Source: an uncultured Eubacteriales bacterium
GTDB lineage: Bacteria > Bacillota > Clostridia > Oscillospirales > CAG-272
Length of the DNA stretch: 35,621 bases
NCBI GenBank assembly: GCA_934447715.1
Contig: CAKSER010000016.1
Location: 1 to 35,621, forward strand
Direction of reading: 5' to 3'
The notes under the pieces were generated by a model that was given only the letters and a program-made list of their open reading frames with translations, was not told the DNA's origin and did not search any database. A program made the translations under genes and the position numbers. The number at the start of each line of letters is the position of its first letter. Position 1 is the first letter of the stretch. This document shows, in pieces, positions 23,997 to 31,795 of this stretch.

Positions 23997-25115
23997 TTAA
24001 AGATGCTTTTCGATGATTTCGTTCAGCTTATCCATCTTTTGCTCCATGTCATAAACAAGCTTGAGCTGGGTGCGAGCGCGGTCAAGATTGTGATTTTCGC
24101 GGTGGATTGCAAAGTAGGTGTCGCCGTTGAGGTGATCGGCAAGGAATCTCATGCCGGTTTCGATTGTCATCATGTATGCGCCCATCGGCAGATCTCTGAT
24201 TTCCTCTTCCGTAAGCGCGCCGGCGCCTACACCGTCAATAAAGCCCTCAAGGTATGCCTCAAAGAGATCGAGACGAAGATATACCTTTGAAACATCCGGT
24301 TCGTCCTCAAGTGCGCTCGAAGCGCCGAAGCGGATGCTGTCGCCGAAGTCGTAAAGCGACGAGCCCGGCATGATTGTGTCAAGGTCGACAACGCAGATTG
24401 CCTTTTTTGTGTTGGTGTCGATTAGGACGTTGTTGAGCTTTGTGTCGTTGTGCGTTACACGGAGAGGTATTCTTCCGTCTGCAATTCTGTCTGTAATAAA
24501 GCTGTACTTTTCAGCTCTGTCGGTGATGAATTTGATTTCTTCCTTTACCGAAGCGGCTCTTCCTGCCTTGTCCTCCTCTACGGCGCGCAGGAAATCCGCA
24601 TATCTGCTGACCGTGTTGTGGAAGTTCGGAATGGTTTCGTAAAGAGTGCTTGCAGGGAAGTCGGAAAGCTGACGCTGGAATTTTCCGAAGGCATAGCCTG
24701 CGGTTTTAAACTGCTCCGGGCTTTCGATTATGTTGTAGGTGATTGCGTCCCCGATATAGGGGTACATGCGCCAATACTCGCCTTCCGAGTCGATGTAGTA
24801 CGGCTTTCCGTCTGTTTTGGTTCTGAGCATACGAAGAGTTTCCCTGTCGGGGTTTCCTCCCTCTGCCTCGATCTTCTTTCTTAAAAACTCCGTGACGTTT
24901 ACGATGTTTTCCATTACAAGATCCGGACGCTTAAAGACCGACTTGTTGATGCGCTGTATTGTATATACTCTTTTTTCGCCTTTCTCATCTGTTGTGGTAA
25001 CAAAAAATGAGTTGTTTATATGTCCTGCGCTGCAAAGCTCGATATCTGTGACGGATCCGGAAATTTCAAAGTTGACGGCAAGCTCCTTTGCTTTGTTCAT
25101 TACAGACTGGTACAT
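23997..25115 (-). CDS. nahK: N-acetylhexosamine 1-kinase-like phosphotransferase (APH fold)
   Basis: A 372-residue aminoglycoside-phosphotransferase-fold sugar kinase. The stretch RVTHNDTKLNNVLID (219-233), DLDTIMPG (244-251), and the following YDFGDSIRFGAS and ALEDEPD segments match, from memory, bifidobacterial NahK, which phosphorylates GlcNAc/GalNAc at C1 for lacto-N-biose/galacto-N-biose use. Asp224 is the likely catalytic base and the DLD motif binds Mg. The N-terminal GHINNSFFV loop binds ATP. Length fits NahK (~360). Unlike bifidobacteria, no lacto-N-biose phosphorylase, UDP-sugar transferase or sugar ABC importer adjoins it, so the substrate may be another N-acetylhexosamine, for instance from peptidoglycan or mucin. 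GGAGGT is ~5 bp from the ATG; it has its own promoter and terminator. Confidence 0.83.
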   Translation of the reverse strand: MYQSVMNKAKELAVNFEISGSVTDIELCSAGHINNSFFVTTTDEKGEKRVYTIQRINKSVFKRPDLVMENIVNVTEFLRKKIEAEGGNPDRETLRMLRTKTDGKPYYIDSEGEYWRMYPYIGDAITYNIIESPEQFKTAGYAFGKFQRQLSDFPASTLYETIPNFHNTVSRYADFLRAVEEDKAGRAASVKEEIKFITDRAEKYSFITDRIADGRIPLRVTHNDTKLNNVLIDTNTKKAICVVDLDTIMPGSSLYDFGDSIRFGASSALEDEPDVSKVYLRLDLFEAYLEGFIDGVGAGALTEEEIRDLPMGAYMMTIETGMRFLADHLNGDTYFAIHRENHNLDRARTQLKLVYDMEQKMDKLNEIIEKHL

Positions 25116-25192
25116 GGTGCACCTCCGTTGTTTTTTTTATAGATTATATGTAGGTTTCTTTTAAATTGCGCCGCTGCGCATCAGGTTATTAC

Positions 25193-25221
25193 ATTCTAGC
25201 AGAAGAGACATAAAAAGTCAA
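25193..25221 (-). promoter_or_regulatory. Promoter of the NahK-like gene
   Basis: Minus strand: TTGACT (25221-25216), 17-bp spacer, TAGAAT (25198-25193). The ~75-nt leader includes a small GC-rich hairpin (GCGC-AGCG-GCGC near 25168-25180). Confidence 0.75.
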
Positions 25222-25308
25222 CCCTGTTTTTTCGGCTGAAACAGGCATTCTCAAATTCGTTTTTCGGTGCCTTAATCAATTTTATTTGCCTAATTGTGCC
25301 TGCAAAGG

Positions 25309-25337
25309 TTGACAAAGATGATAAAAAATGACATAAT
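25309..25337 (+). promoter_or_regulatory. Promoter of the ABC transporter pair
   Basis: TTGACA (25309-25314), 17-bp spacer, CATAAT (25332-25337), about 70 nt upstream of the start codon. Confidence 0.7.
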
Positions 25338-25407
25338 GTACTATAATATATCTGTTTTATACATGATATGTGTATATTTGAGAAATGTCAAAAAACGGAG
25401 GAAGCAG

Positions 25408-26142
25408 ATGAATTCGGAATTTGAGCCTCAGAGCATTCCGACAGCTCCGCTGATACAGTGCCGCGGACTTACAAAGGTATACCCGGGAGGGGTTGCCGCA
25501 CTGAATAACCTGAGCGTTGAAATCTACAGAGGACGCACGGTGGGGCTGCTCGGTCCTAACGGAAGCGGAAAGACCACCTTTTTAAAGATGGCGGCAGGCT
25601 TGCTTACGCCGACATCCGGAGAAATCCTTATAAACGGGATGCAGCCATGTGTTGAGACGAAAAAGATCGTTTCGTATCTGCCGGATAAAAGCTATCTCAA
25701 CAACTGGATGACCGTCGAGAATATCGTTTCGTATTTTTCGGACTTCTATGACAATTTCAGTGCCGAGAAGGCGTATGAAATGTTAAGCAGACTCGGAATC
25801 GGTCCGAAGCAGAAGCTTAAAACCATGTCGAAGGGAACAAAGGAAAAGGTTCAGCTTATCCTTGTAATGAGCAGGGATGCTGATGTGTACCTCCTCGACG
25901 AGCCGATCGGCGGAGTGGATCCTGCGGCAAGAGATTATATTCTTGACACAATCATGACCGCAAGAAGACCGGATTCGGTTCTTATGATATCGACGCACCT
26001 TATATATGACATAGAGAGAATCCTCGACGATGTAATGTTCATTTCGGGAGGGCAGGTGTTCCTTGCCGGAGAGGCAAACGCACTGCGTAATCACTACGGA
26101 GCATCTATCGACGAGATTTTCAGAAAGGAGTTCAGATGCTGA
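25408..26142 (+). CDS. ABC transporter ATP-binding protein (YtrB-like)
   Basis: A 244-residue nucleotide-binding subunit. Walker A is GPNGSGKT (49-56), Walker B VYLLDEP (160-166), D-loop GGVD and H-loop STHL (195-198). The family signature LSGGQ is replaced by MSKGT (140-144), a substitution seen in the YtrB/exporter subgroup of Firmicutes. I chose the ATG at 25408 because GGAGG stands 6 bp before it; the frame is open further upstream but that part overlaps the promoter. The downstream permease start overlaps this stop codon, so translation is coupled and the two proteins almost certainly form one complex. Cargo is unknown; exporters of this type often act on cell-wall-active peptides. Confidence 0.92.
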   Translation: MNSEFEPQSIPTAPLIQCRGLTKVYPGGVAALNNLSVEIYRGRTVGLLGPNGSGKTTFLKMAAGLLTPTSGEILINGMQPCVETKKIVSYLPDKSYLNNWMTVENIVSYFSDFYDNFSAEKAYEMLSRLGIGPKQKLKTMSKGTKEKVQLILVMSRDADVYLLDEPIGGVDPAARDYILDTIMTARRPDSVLMISTHLIYDIERILDDVMFISGGQVFLAGEANALRNHYGASIDEIFRKEFRC

Positions 26143-26933
26143 AAAAGCTTTTCAAATATGAATTTTCATATATGTCAAGAACGGTGCCGTTCGGATATCT
26201 TATTCTGATAGCCTTTGCTATAGTTAACAGAGGACTGCAGAGCCTTGCCGACAGTAACGATATGTTCTTGCTTGCAGAGTCTCTTTCGGTTCTCACACTG
26301 ATGCTGATTACCTATGCGGTTTTGCTTTTGCCGACGATAATGCTCATTGTACGGTTCTATAAGAGTGTTGTCGGGGATGAGGGCTATCTTTCCTTTACTC
26401 TGCCGGTCAGTGCGTCTCAGCTTCTTGTATCAAAGCTGCTTAATGCGTTCGTCTGGACGTTTTTCAGCTGTGTAGCAATAGCTTTAGAGGTGCTTATCTC
26501 CAGTGTCGGATTTGTTGATTACGCAGAAGCGTTTCGGCAGATTTTCGGAGCTTTAGGTCAGCTTGAGGCGGCAGATCCGCTTCTGTTCTGGATCATTGCA
26601 GTCGAGCTTTTCCTGCTTGTCATAGTCGTGCCGATAGCAAACTTCTGCCAGATATATGCGTCGATGTCGATAGGCCAGCTTGCAAAAAAGCACAAGATTT
26701 TAGGCTCTATAGGCGCATATATCGGAATAAATGTCGTGGAGTCGGTTATTACATCGATTATTACGGGAGCTATTACCATGTCTGTCAGCGTAAATGCCGA
26801 ACTGGAGTACGCTTTCGATTATTTTTCGGTCATGGCGCTTGTCGGGATTTTCGTCCTGTTTTACGCGGCAGTCGGAACAGCACTCTTTCTTACCTCAAGA
26901 TATATTCTCAGCAAAAAGCTGAATCTTGAATAA
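26136..26933 (+). CDS. ABC transporter permease (ABC-2-like membrane subunit)
   Basis: A 265-residue protein with about six hydrophobic helices (near residues 20-40, 50-75, 105-130, 150-175, 185-215 and 225-250) and no enzymatic motif. The start codon overlaps the last 7 bp of the ATPase gene (ATGCTGA), indicating translational coupling. The N-terminal cytosolic stretch (LKKLFKYEF) resembles that of ABC-2 permeases, which begin with a short amphipathic segment such as K-x-E-F/KYEFK. It would form the channel of a small exporter with the preceding ATPase. No extracellular sensor domain is present. Confidence 0.82.
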   Translation: MLKKLFKYEFSYMSRTVPFGYLILIAFAIVNRGLQSLADSNDMFLLAESLSVLTLMLITYAVLLLPTIMLIVRFYKSVVGDEGYLSFTLPVSASQLLVSKLLNAFVWTFFSCVAIALEVLISSVGFVDYAEAFRQIFGALGQLEAADPLLFWIIAVELFLLVIVVPIANFCQIYASMSIGQLAKKHKILGSIGAYIGINVVESVITSIITGAITMSVSVNAELEYAFDYFSVMALVGIFVLFYAAVGTALFLTSRYILSKKLNLE

Positions 26934-26986
26934 ACAGACGTCCTGAAAATCGGACACATCAAAACAGAAATAGGAAAAAAATCATC

Positions 26987-27964
26987 ATGTGGATAATATC
27001 AATTTTAGCAATGCTCTGCTGGAGCGGATCGGATCTGTTCAGCAAGATCGGTACAAAGCAGAACGATAAGCTCAGCCATTATAAGATGGGAATTGCCGTA
27101 GGTCTTGTTATGGGACTTCACGCTCTTTACTCGATCATCTTCGGCGGAGTGGCAATTACGTTTAACGACATAATAACATACCTGCCGGCGTCGGCACTCT
27201 ATATCTCCTCGATGCTGATAGGCTATATCGGGCTTCGCTATATAGAGCTTTCGGTGTCCTCTCCGATCTGCAACAGCTCGGGAGCAATCGCGCTGATACT
27301 CAGTATTATATATTTCGGAGTAAAATGGGTTGACAACGACGAGCTTGACGGAATATTCCTCAATGCGCCGATCATAATCGGAGCAGCACTGATAATCATC
27401 GGAATAATCGCGCTCGGATTTGTCGATTATTTCGAAGATGAGGAATCGAAGCTGCTGCGCAGACAGGAGTCCAACCGTAAGTATACAAAGAGCATTCTCG
27501 CAATCGCCCTTCCTGTTGTATACTGCCTTCTCGATGCTGCAGGAACCTTCATCGACACTCTCATTGCAGACGGATACACCGCAAGGCTTGTAGAGGGCGG
27601 AATGGAGGCGGAGGCTGCCGACCTTCTTTGCTCTGATGTGCTCAATACCGCATATGAGCTTACATGGCTTTTGATGGCGGTAATCTTTGCCGTTTATGTT
27701 TTTGTAATCAAGCGCGATAAGGTTGACCTGAAATATGACGGAACAAAAACCGTCGGTGCGCTCTGCGAGACGGTCGGGCAGATGTTTTATATGCTGGTTG
27801 TTGTCTCGGAATATAAGGTCGGACTTGTCATCATTTCGTCATACTGCGCGGTATCGATGCTCTGGAGCCGCATATTCCTTAAGGAAAAGCTGACAAAGAA
27901 GCACTATATAGCAATCGCTCTTGCGTTTATCGGAATAGTGATTTTAGGTATATACGATATATAA
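26987..27964 (+). CDS. DMT/EamA-type transporter
   Basis: A 325-residue inner-membrane protein with about ten hydrophobic helices in two halves separated by a charged loop (~148-162, EDEESKLLRRQESNRK). The N-terminal WSGSDLFSKIG and the C-terminal SRIFLKEKLTKKHYIAIALAF-type ending (Leu/Lys loop before the last helix) are typical of EamA drug/metabolite transporters. Family members export amino acids or other small metabolites by ion exchange; no substrate can be deduced. Residues ~185-215 contain an unusual polar loop (DTLIADGYTARLVEGGMEAE). It follows the ABC permease by 53 bp and ends at a bidirectional terminator. Confidence 0.83.
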   Translation: MWIISILAMLCWSGSDLFSKIGTKQNDKLSHYKMGIAVGLVMGLHALYSIIFGGVAITFNDIITYLPASALYISSMLIGYIGLRYIELSVSSPICNSSGAIALILSIIYFGVKWVDNDELDGIFLNAPIIIGAALIIIGIIALGFVDYFEDEESKLLRRQESNRKYTKSILAIALPVVYCLLDAAGTFIDTLIADGYTARLVEGGMEAEAADLLCSDVLNTAYELTWLLMAVIFAVYVFVIKRDKVDLKYDGTKTVGALCETVGQMFYMLVVVSEYKVGLVIISSYCAVSMLWSRIFLKEKLTKKHYIAIALAFIGIVILGIYDI

Positions 27965-28010
27965 GTCAGGCTACCCTAAGCCCGACTGTACCGGACTGTA
28001 AAAGTAAAAA

Positions 28011-28054
28011 TCAGACCCTGCGTGACCGAAAAAACGGAGCAGGGTCTGGTTTTT
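28011..28054. terminator. Bidirectional Rho-independent terminator
   Basis: TCAGACCCTGC (28011-28021) pairs with GCAGGGTCTGG (28039-28049) across a 17-nt loop, with A-runs before and T-runs after. It lies between the convergent EamA-type gene and spoIVB, directly abutting the spoIVB stop codon. Confidence 0.85.
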
Positions 28055-29103
28055 TATTTTTTCTTCTGTGTCGGAGCATTGTTTAGCATGTTTTCGATGA
28101 AAATACCGTATCCCTTGGTCGGATCACTTACAAGAACATGGGTAATGGCTCCCGCAAGCTTGCCGTTTTGAAGAATCGGGCTTCCGCTCATTCCCTGAAC
28201 AATTCCGCCGGTTCTTTCGATGAGCTTCGGGTCGGCCACCTTTACAACAAAGCATTTGTTGCCGTCCTCCGAAGTGTTTATCTGCGAGATTTCGACCTCG
28301 TATTTCTGAACGCCGTCGTCGCCTAAGGTGCAGAGAATTTCTGCCTTTCCTTCCTTCAGCTTGTCTTTTTTGATTATTTCCACCGGCTTGCCTGCCTCGC
28401 TCGGGGTTCCGGAGAGCACTCCGAAGATTCCGCAATCTGTGTTTGCGGACAGCAGCCCTAACCTGTCAGAGCCGAAAAACCCCTTGATCTGCCCGGGAAG
28501 ACCGGATTTTCCCTTGATAACACCGCTTACGGTCACATCGAAAATCACGCCCTTGCGGAATTCAACGACGCTTCCGGTCTCCTGGTCGCATATTCCGTGA
28601 CCGAGCCCACCGAAATCGTTTCCCTCCGGCGTAATATAGGTCACTGTGCCGATTCCGGAGGTGTTGTCCTTTACCCACACTCCGATACGGTAATTTCCGT
28701 CTGTGTCCTGTGCCGGGAACACCGAAAGATTAAAGTCCTTTCCGTCTCTTCGAACAGAAACCGAGATTCCCTCGCCCTTGCACGCCTCAACTCTTTTTGT
28801 GACATCCTCCGAGGTTGAAACATCTCTTCCGTTGATTCTGGTAATCAGATCTCCGGATTTTATTCCGGCATCCGACGCGGGGCAAACGGTTTTTCCGTCT
28901 GCTTTAAATTCCGCCATTCCGACCACAGTCACTCCGTCCTGAGTAAGCCTTACCCCGACAGGCATTCCTCCGGGGCAGAGAAGAAGCTTTTTTTCATCTC
29001 TGCCGGTTGCCATGATTTCGACATCCGGATCTGCCGCCGAAACCGTAAGGGTAAGAAGAAAGGAAAGAGCAAGCAGCATCGGAAGCAATTTTTTGAACTT
29101 CAT
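28054..29103 (-). CDS. spoIVB: SpoIVB-type sporulation serine peptidase
   Basis: SpoIVB is made in the forespore, crosses into the intermembrane space and cleaves SpoIVFA to start pro-sigma-K processing. The 349-residue form has a signal sequence (KFKKLLPMLL to ~23), a PDZ domain (~45-130, with the ligand loop around SDAGIKSGDLI), and the S55 peptidase domain: GLGHGICD with His169 and QGMSGSPI with Ser306, followed by the hallmark THVLVSDPTKGYGIFIENML-type ending. Catalytic residues are assigned by analogy with B. subtilis His236/Ser378. I chose the ATG at 29103 because it gives a clean signal peptide; an upstream ATG at 29160 has a poor ribosome site. spo0A, the usual neighbour, is absent. 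Confidence 0.93.
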   Translation of the reverse strand: MKFKKLLPMLLALSFLLTLTVSAADPDVEIMATGRDEKKLLLCPGGMPVGVRLTQDGVTVVGMAEFKADGKTVCPASDAGIKSGDLITRINGRDVSTSEDVTKRVEACKGEGISVSVRRDGKDFNLSVFPAQDTDGNYRIGVWVKDNTSGIGTVTYITPEGNDFGGLGHGICDQETGSVVEFRKGVIFDVTVSGVIKGKSGLPGQIKGFFGSDRLGLLSANTDCGIFGVLSGTPSEAGKPVEIIKKDKLKEGKAEILCTLGDDGVQKYEVEISQINTSEDGNKCFVVKVADPKLIERTGGIVQGMSGSPILQNGKLAGAITHVLVSDPTKGYGIFIENMLNNAPTQKKK

Positions 29104-29226
29104 ATTTATACAACCGTTTCCTTTGATCGAATTTTTAGTAATCTGCGCATCCTTGCGCAAGATTAATTTGGGAAGAAAACGCTTTTTTTATGTCTAACAA
29201 TATTTGTTCTGCTGCAAAAAAAATCC

Positions 29227-29574
29227 TTAGGCTGAGGATATCCGAACTTTTGTCGGTATTCGCACACGGAATTTCGCGCGCGAAATTCCGTGCAGGATTT
29301 CCGCCCTAACTTCCACAAAAGCCTTGCAAATACGTACAGTATTCACTGCGGCTTTTCTGTCGTTATGACAAAAATCCGCGCGTGAAAACTGCATGCACTT
29401 GCCACAGAGAGATTTTCGAGGGATTTTTTCTCTTTGAAGGCAACAGCGAGCAAGCTCGCTGCGGCTGGGCGAACTCACCCTATGGTGAGTTTGCGCCCTG
29501 CCAAGCCGAAAAGAGGGAAAATAACCGTAAATTGCCTGTGGCAAGCGATAAAAGTTCGGATATCCTCAGCCTAA
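29227..29574. repeat. Structured 348-bp element bounded by perfect 25-bp inverted repeats
   Basis: The ends, 29227-29251 and 29550-29574, are exact reverse complements. Inside are a 28-bp perfect palindrome (29265-29292, core CGCGCG); CAGCGAGC/GCTCGCTG (29444-29461); AACTCACC/GGTGAGTT (29472-29491); CTTGCCACAG/CTGTGGCAAG (29398-29407, 29536-29545), enclosing the previous two; AAAAGCC/GGCTTTT (29317-29323, 29350-29356), enclosing AATAC/GTATT; and TGTC/GACA (29359-29370). The stems nest without major conflict, so one strand could fold into a multibranched RNA or DNA cruciform. There is no transposase and no clear target-site duplication. Candidates are a MITE-like mobile repeat or a structured non-coding RNA. 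The frames crossing it are not supported as protein. Confidence 0.75.
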
Positions 29575-29657
29575 AGTCGCCGCAGGCTAAAAAAGCGAGT
29601 TTTAAAAAAATCAGGGAAAATATGTAAGCAAATTTGCGGATATAAAGAAAATGTATC

Positions 29658-29686
29658 TTCAAATAATTATAAAAGTGTGGTATACT
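29658..29686 (+). promoter_or_regulatory. Promoter of the DUF2007/pepD/ribokinase/mscS unit
   Basis: TTCAAA (29658-29663), 17-bp spacer, TATACT (29681-29686), about 65 nt before the GTG start codon. The stretch between the inverted-repeat element and this promoter (29575-29657) is A/T-rich and otherwise empty. Confidence 0.6.
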
Positions 29687-29755
29687 AATACTATGTGAGA
29701 CTTGCAATATTTGAATTGAAACAAATTGAAAAAAAAACGAAAAGAGGAAAAGTAA

Positions 29756-30202
29756 GTGCTTTACTGTTCAAAATGCATGCAGATATGCAGCGGCGATGCC
29801 TGTGACGGGTGCGGACGGCGTGCCTCAAAGCTGAAGGAGGCGCAACCGCATGATCCGGTTCTCCTTTGTGAAACGGATTTTCTTTCTGCCGGAGTTGTTT
29901 CTTCGGCGCTTGAGGATGCAGGAATACCTTTTTTCAAAAGAACCGACGGAGGGGCTGCCGTCAGCGTTATTGTCGGAAACGCCTATGAATCCGACCGCAT
30001 TTATGTGCCCTTTAACGCATACTATGAAGCAAAAAACATAGCCGACGGCATTCTTGACGAGATCAACGAAAGAGATTTTGAAAACGACATAGGCGACGAT
30101 TGGAAGATATCGGAAAACGGCGGCGCGTATGACGGGTCGGACGATGATTATGATGAAAATGATGATTATGAGGAAGACCGGGACGATTCCGACGAATCGT
30201 AA
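29756..30202 (+). CDS. Zinc-ribbon plus DUF2007-like protein with acidic tail
   Basis: A 148-residue soluble protein starting at GTG, with AGAGGA ~10 bp upstream. Residues 4-19 form a compact zinc ribbon (CSKC, CDGC). Residues ~35-102 (LLCETDFLSAGVVSSALEDAG, then a central strand pair and YVPFNAYYEAKNIAD) resemble DUF2007, the putative signal-transducing domain found as a small alpha/beta unit that may bind a ligand. The last ~30 residues are almost all Asp, Glu and Tyr, a likely disordered acidic tail that could bind metal or a basic partner. Its gene leads a unit with pepD 77 bp downstream. No biochemical role can be assigned. Confidence 0.75.
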   Translation: MLYCSKCMQICSGDACDGCGRRASKLKEAQPHDPVLLCETDFLSAGVVSSALEDAGIPFFKRTDGGAAVSVIVGNAYESDRIYVPFNAYYEAKNIADGILDEINERDFENDIGDDWKISENGGAYDGSDDDYDENDDYEEDRDDSDES

Positions 30203-30279
30203 GACGAAGGTTAAAAGCGGTTTTTGACAGCCGAAGCAAATCGGCATTTTATAAAAAAATATCAACGGAGGAAGCTTTT

Positions 30280-31731
30280 ATGGAATATGTAATCAGCGGA
30301 TATAAGCCGGAGGGGCTTTTCAGATTTTTTGAGGAGATCAGTGCAATCCCGAGAGGCTCGGGAAACGAAAAGGGAATTGCAGATTATCTTGAAAGGTTTG
30401 CAAACGACAGAAAGCTTGAGTGCTACCGTGACGAAAATAACAGCGTTCTTATAAAAAAGCCGGCAACACCCGGATATGAGAAAAAGGATACGGTAATGCT
30501 TCAGGGCCATACCGACATGGTCTGCGAAAAGAATTCCGACTGCAGCCACGATTTTGAAAAAGAGGGGCTTGAGCTCTATGTCGAAAACGGCAGACTGAGG
30601 GCAAGAGGAACGACGCTGGGCGCAGACGACGGAGTTGCCGTTGCGGCAATGCTGTATGCGCTTGATGCTGATATAGAGCATCCGAATCTGGAATGCCTTT
30701 TCACTGTCGGAGAGGAAATCGGACTTATCGGCGCATGCGGATTTGATTATTCAAAGGCGAGCGCGAAGAGGCTTATCAACCTTGACGGAGAATGCGAGGG
30801 AATGGCAATTGCCGGATGCGCAGGAGGTGTCGAAATCGAGTTTACGATGAAGCCGGAAAGACTTTCGGTTCCGGATATCGCAAGACCGATCGAAATAAAA
30901 ATATCCGGTCTTACCGGCGGACATTCCGGAGAGGATATTATAAGAGAAAGAGGAAACTCAATAAAGCTGATGTGGAGGGTTCTTGCAAGAATATATGCAG
31001 ATACTCCGTTTAACCTCCTTTTAATAAACGGCGGAAACAGATCGAACGCAATTCCGAGAGAGAGCGAGGCGGTTATTCTTACAACCGAGCCGGAAAAGGC
31101 GCTTGCGATCGCATCCGACATGGAAAAAACAGTAAGATCCGAGCTTCCGACCGAGGACAGGGACTTTAAAATTACAAAGGGAAAGGCAAAAAATCCGCCG
31201 TGCAGAATGCTTTCGTTTGCTGACACAAGCAGGCTGCTTGATCTGATCGGTCAGGTGCATTCCGGAGTTATATCCCGAATTCCCACAATGCCGGAGATGG
31301 TGCAGAGCTCAAACAGCATCGGAATACTGAAAGACGACGGCGAAAAAATCGTAATGAACAGCCACGGCAGGTCATCTGTTGACAGCGACATGGACGATCT
31401 TGAGCTTGTATGCAGGAGCATTGCAAGAAGGCTCGGAATCGATATCGAGATCCTTTCGCGCTATTCCGGCTGGCAGCCGGTTTACGGATCTCAGCTTCAA
31501 AGCGACTTTCTTAAGGCTGCAGGTGAGGTTTATGAGGGAACCGATGTAAAGCCGGAGATCATTTCGATTCATGCAGGACTTGAGTGCGGAATTATTGTTC
31601 CCGCAATGGGCGGAATCGATGCAATCTCGATCGGACCGGATGCAAGCGATATCCATACGCCGAGCGAGAGCCTCGGACTTGAGTCCACCGAAAAATTCTG
31701 GAGCATTATCGAAAAGCTGCTTAAAATGTGA
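30280..31731 (+). CDS. pepD: Cytosolic dipeptidase, aminoacyl-histidine dipeptidase type (M20C)
   Basis: Zinc peptidase that splits dipeptides (Xaa-His and others) in the cytosol, supplying amino acids. At 483 residues it has the PepD length. The M20 metal set is visible: His77/Asp79 (GHTDMVCEK), bridging Asp116 (LGADDG), Glu145-Glu146 (GEEIGLIG), a DGE motif in the middle and a late HTPSES His. The inserted dimerisation/lid domain (GLTGGHSGEDI, then GGNRSNAIPRE) is typical of M20 enzymes. GGAGG stands 6-8 bp before the ATG. The ribokinase gene follows after 64 bp, suggesting a general salvage operon rather than a dedicated pathway. Confidence 0.95.
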   Translation: MEYVISGYKPEGLFRFFEEISAIPRGSGNEKGIADYLERFANDRKLECYRDENNSVLIKKPATPGYEKKDTVMLQGHTDMVCEKNSDCSHDFEKEGLELYVENGRLRARGTTLGADDGVAVAAMLYALDADIEHPNLECLFTVGEEIGLIGACGFDYSKASAKRLINLDGECEGMAIAGCAGGVEIEFTMKPERLSVPDIARPIEIKISGLTGGHSGEDIIRERGNSIKLMWRVLARIYADTPFNLLLINGGNRSNAIPRESEAVILTTEPEKALAIASDMEKTVRSELPTEDRDFKITKGKAKNPPCRMLSFADTSRLLDLIGQVHSGVISRIPTMPEMVQSSNSIGILKDDGEKIVMNSHGRSSVDSDMDDLELVCRSIARRLGIDIEILSRYSGWQPVYGSQLQSDFLKAAGEVYEGTDVKPEIISIHAGLECGIIVPAMGGIDAISIGPDASDIHTPSESLGLESTEKFWSIIEKLLKM

Positions 31732-31795
31732 TAAATTCGGTTAAAATCCGAATTTTAAATCCGAAAAGTAATAGAATCTGAAAAGGTAGCAGAAT

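Noticed and set aside
23997..25115. Aminoglycoside resistance gene
   Set aside because: The fold is shared with APH enzymes, but THNDTKLNN and the whole C-terminal half fit the hexosamine kinase branch better.
29227..29544. 105-codon minus-strand frame within the inverted-repeat element
   Set aside because: It begins and runs through the palindromes, so its amino acids follow from the stems; there is no ribosome binding site. I treat the region as non-coding.
29227..29574. CRISPR array
   Set aside because: The repeats are inverted and single-copy pairs, not direct repeats separated by unique spacers, and no cas genes are present.
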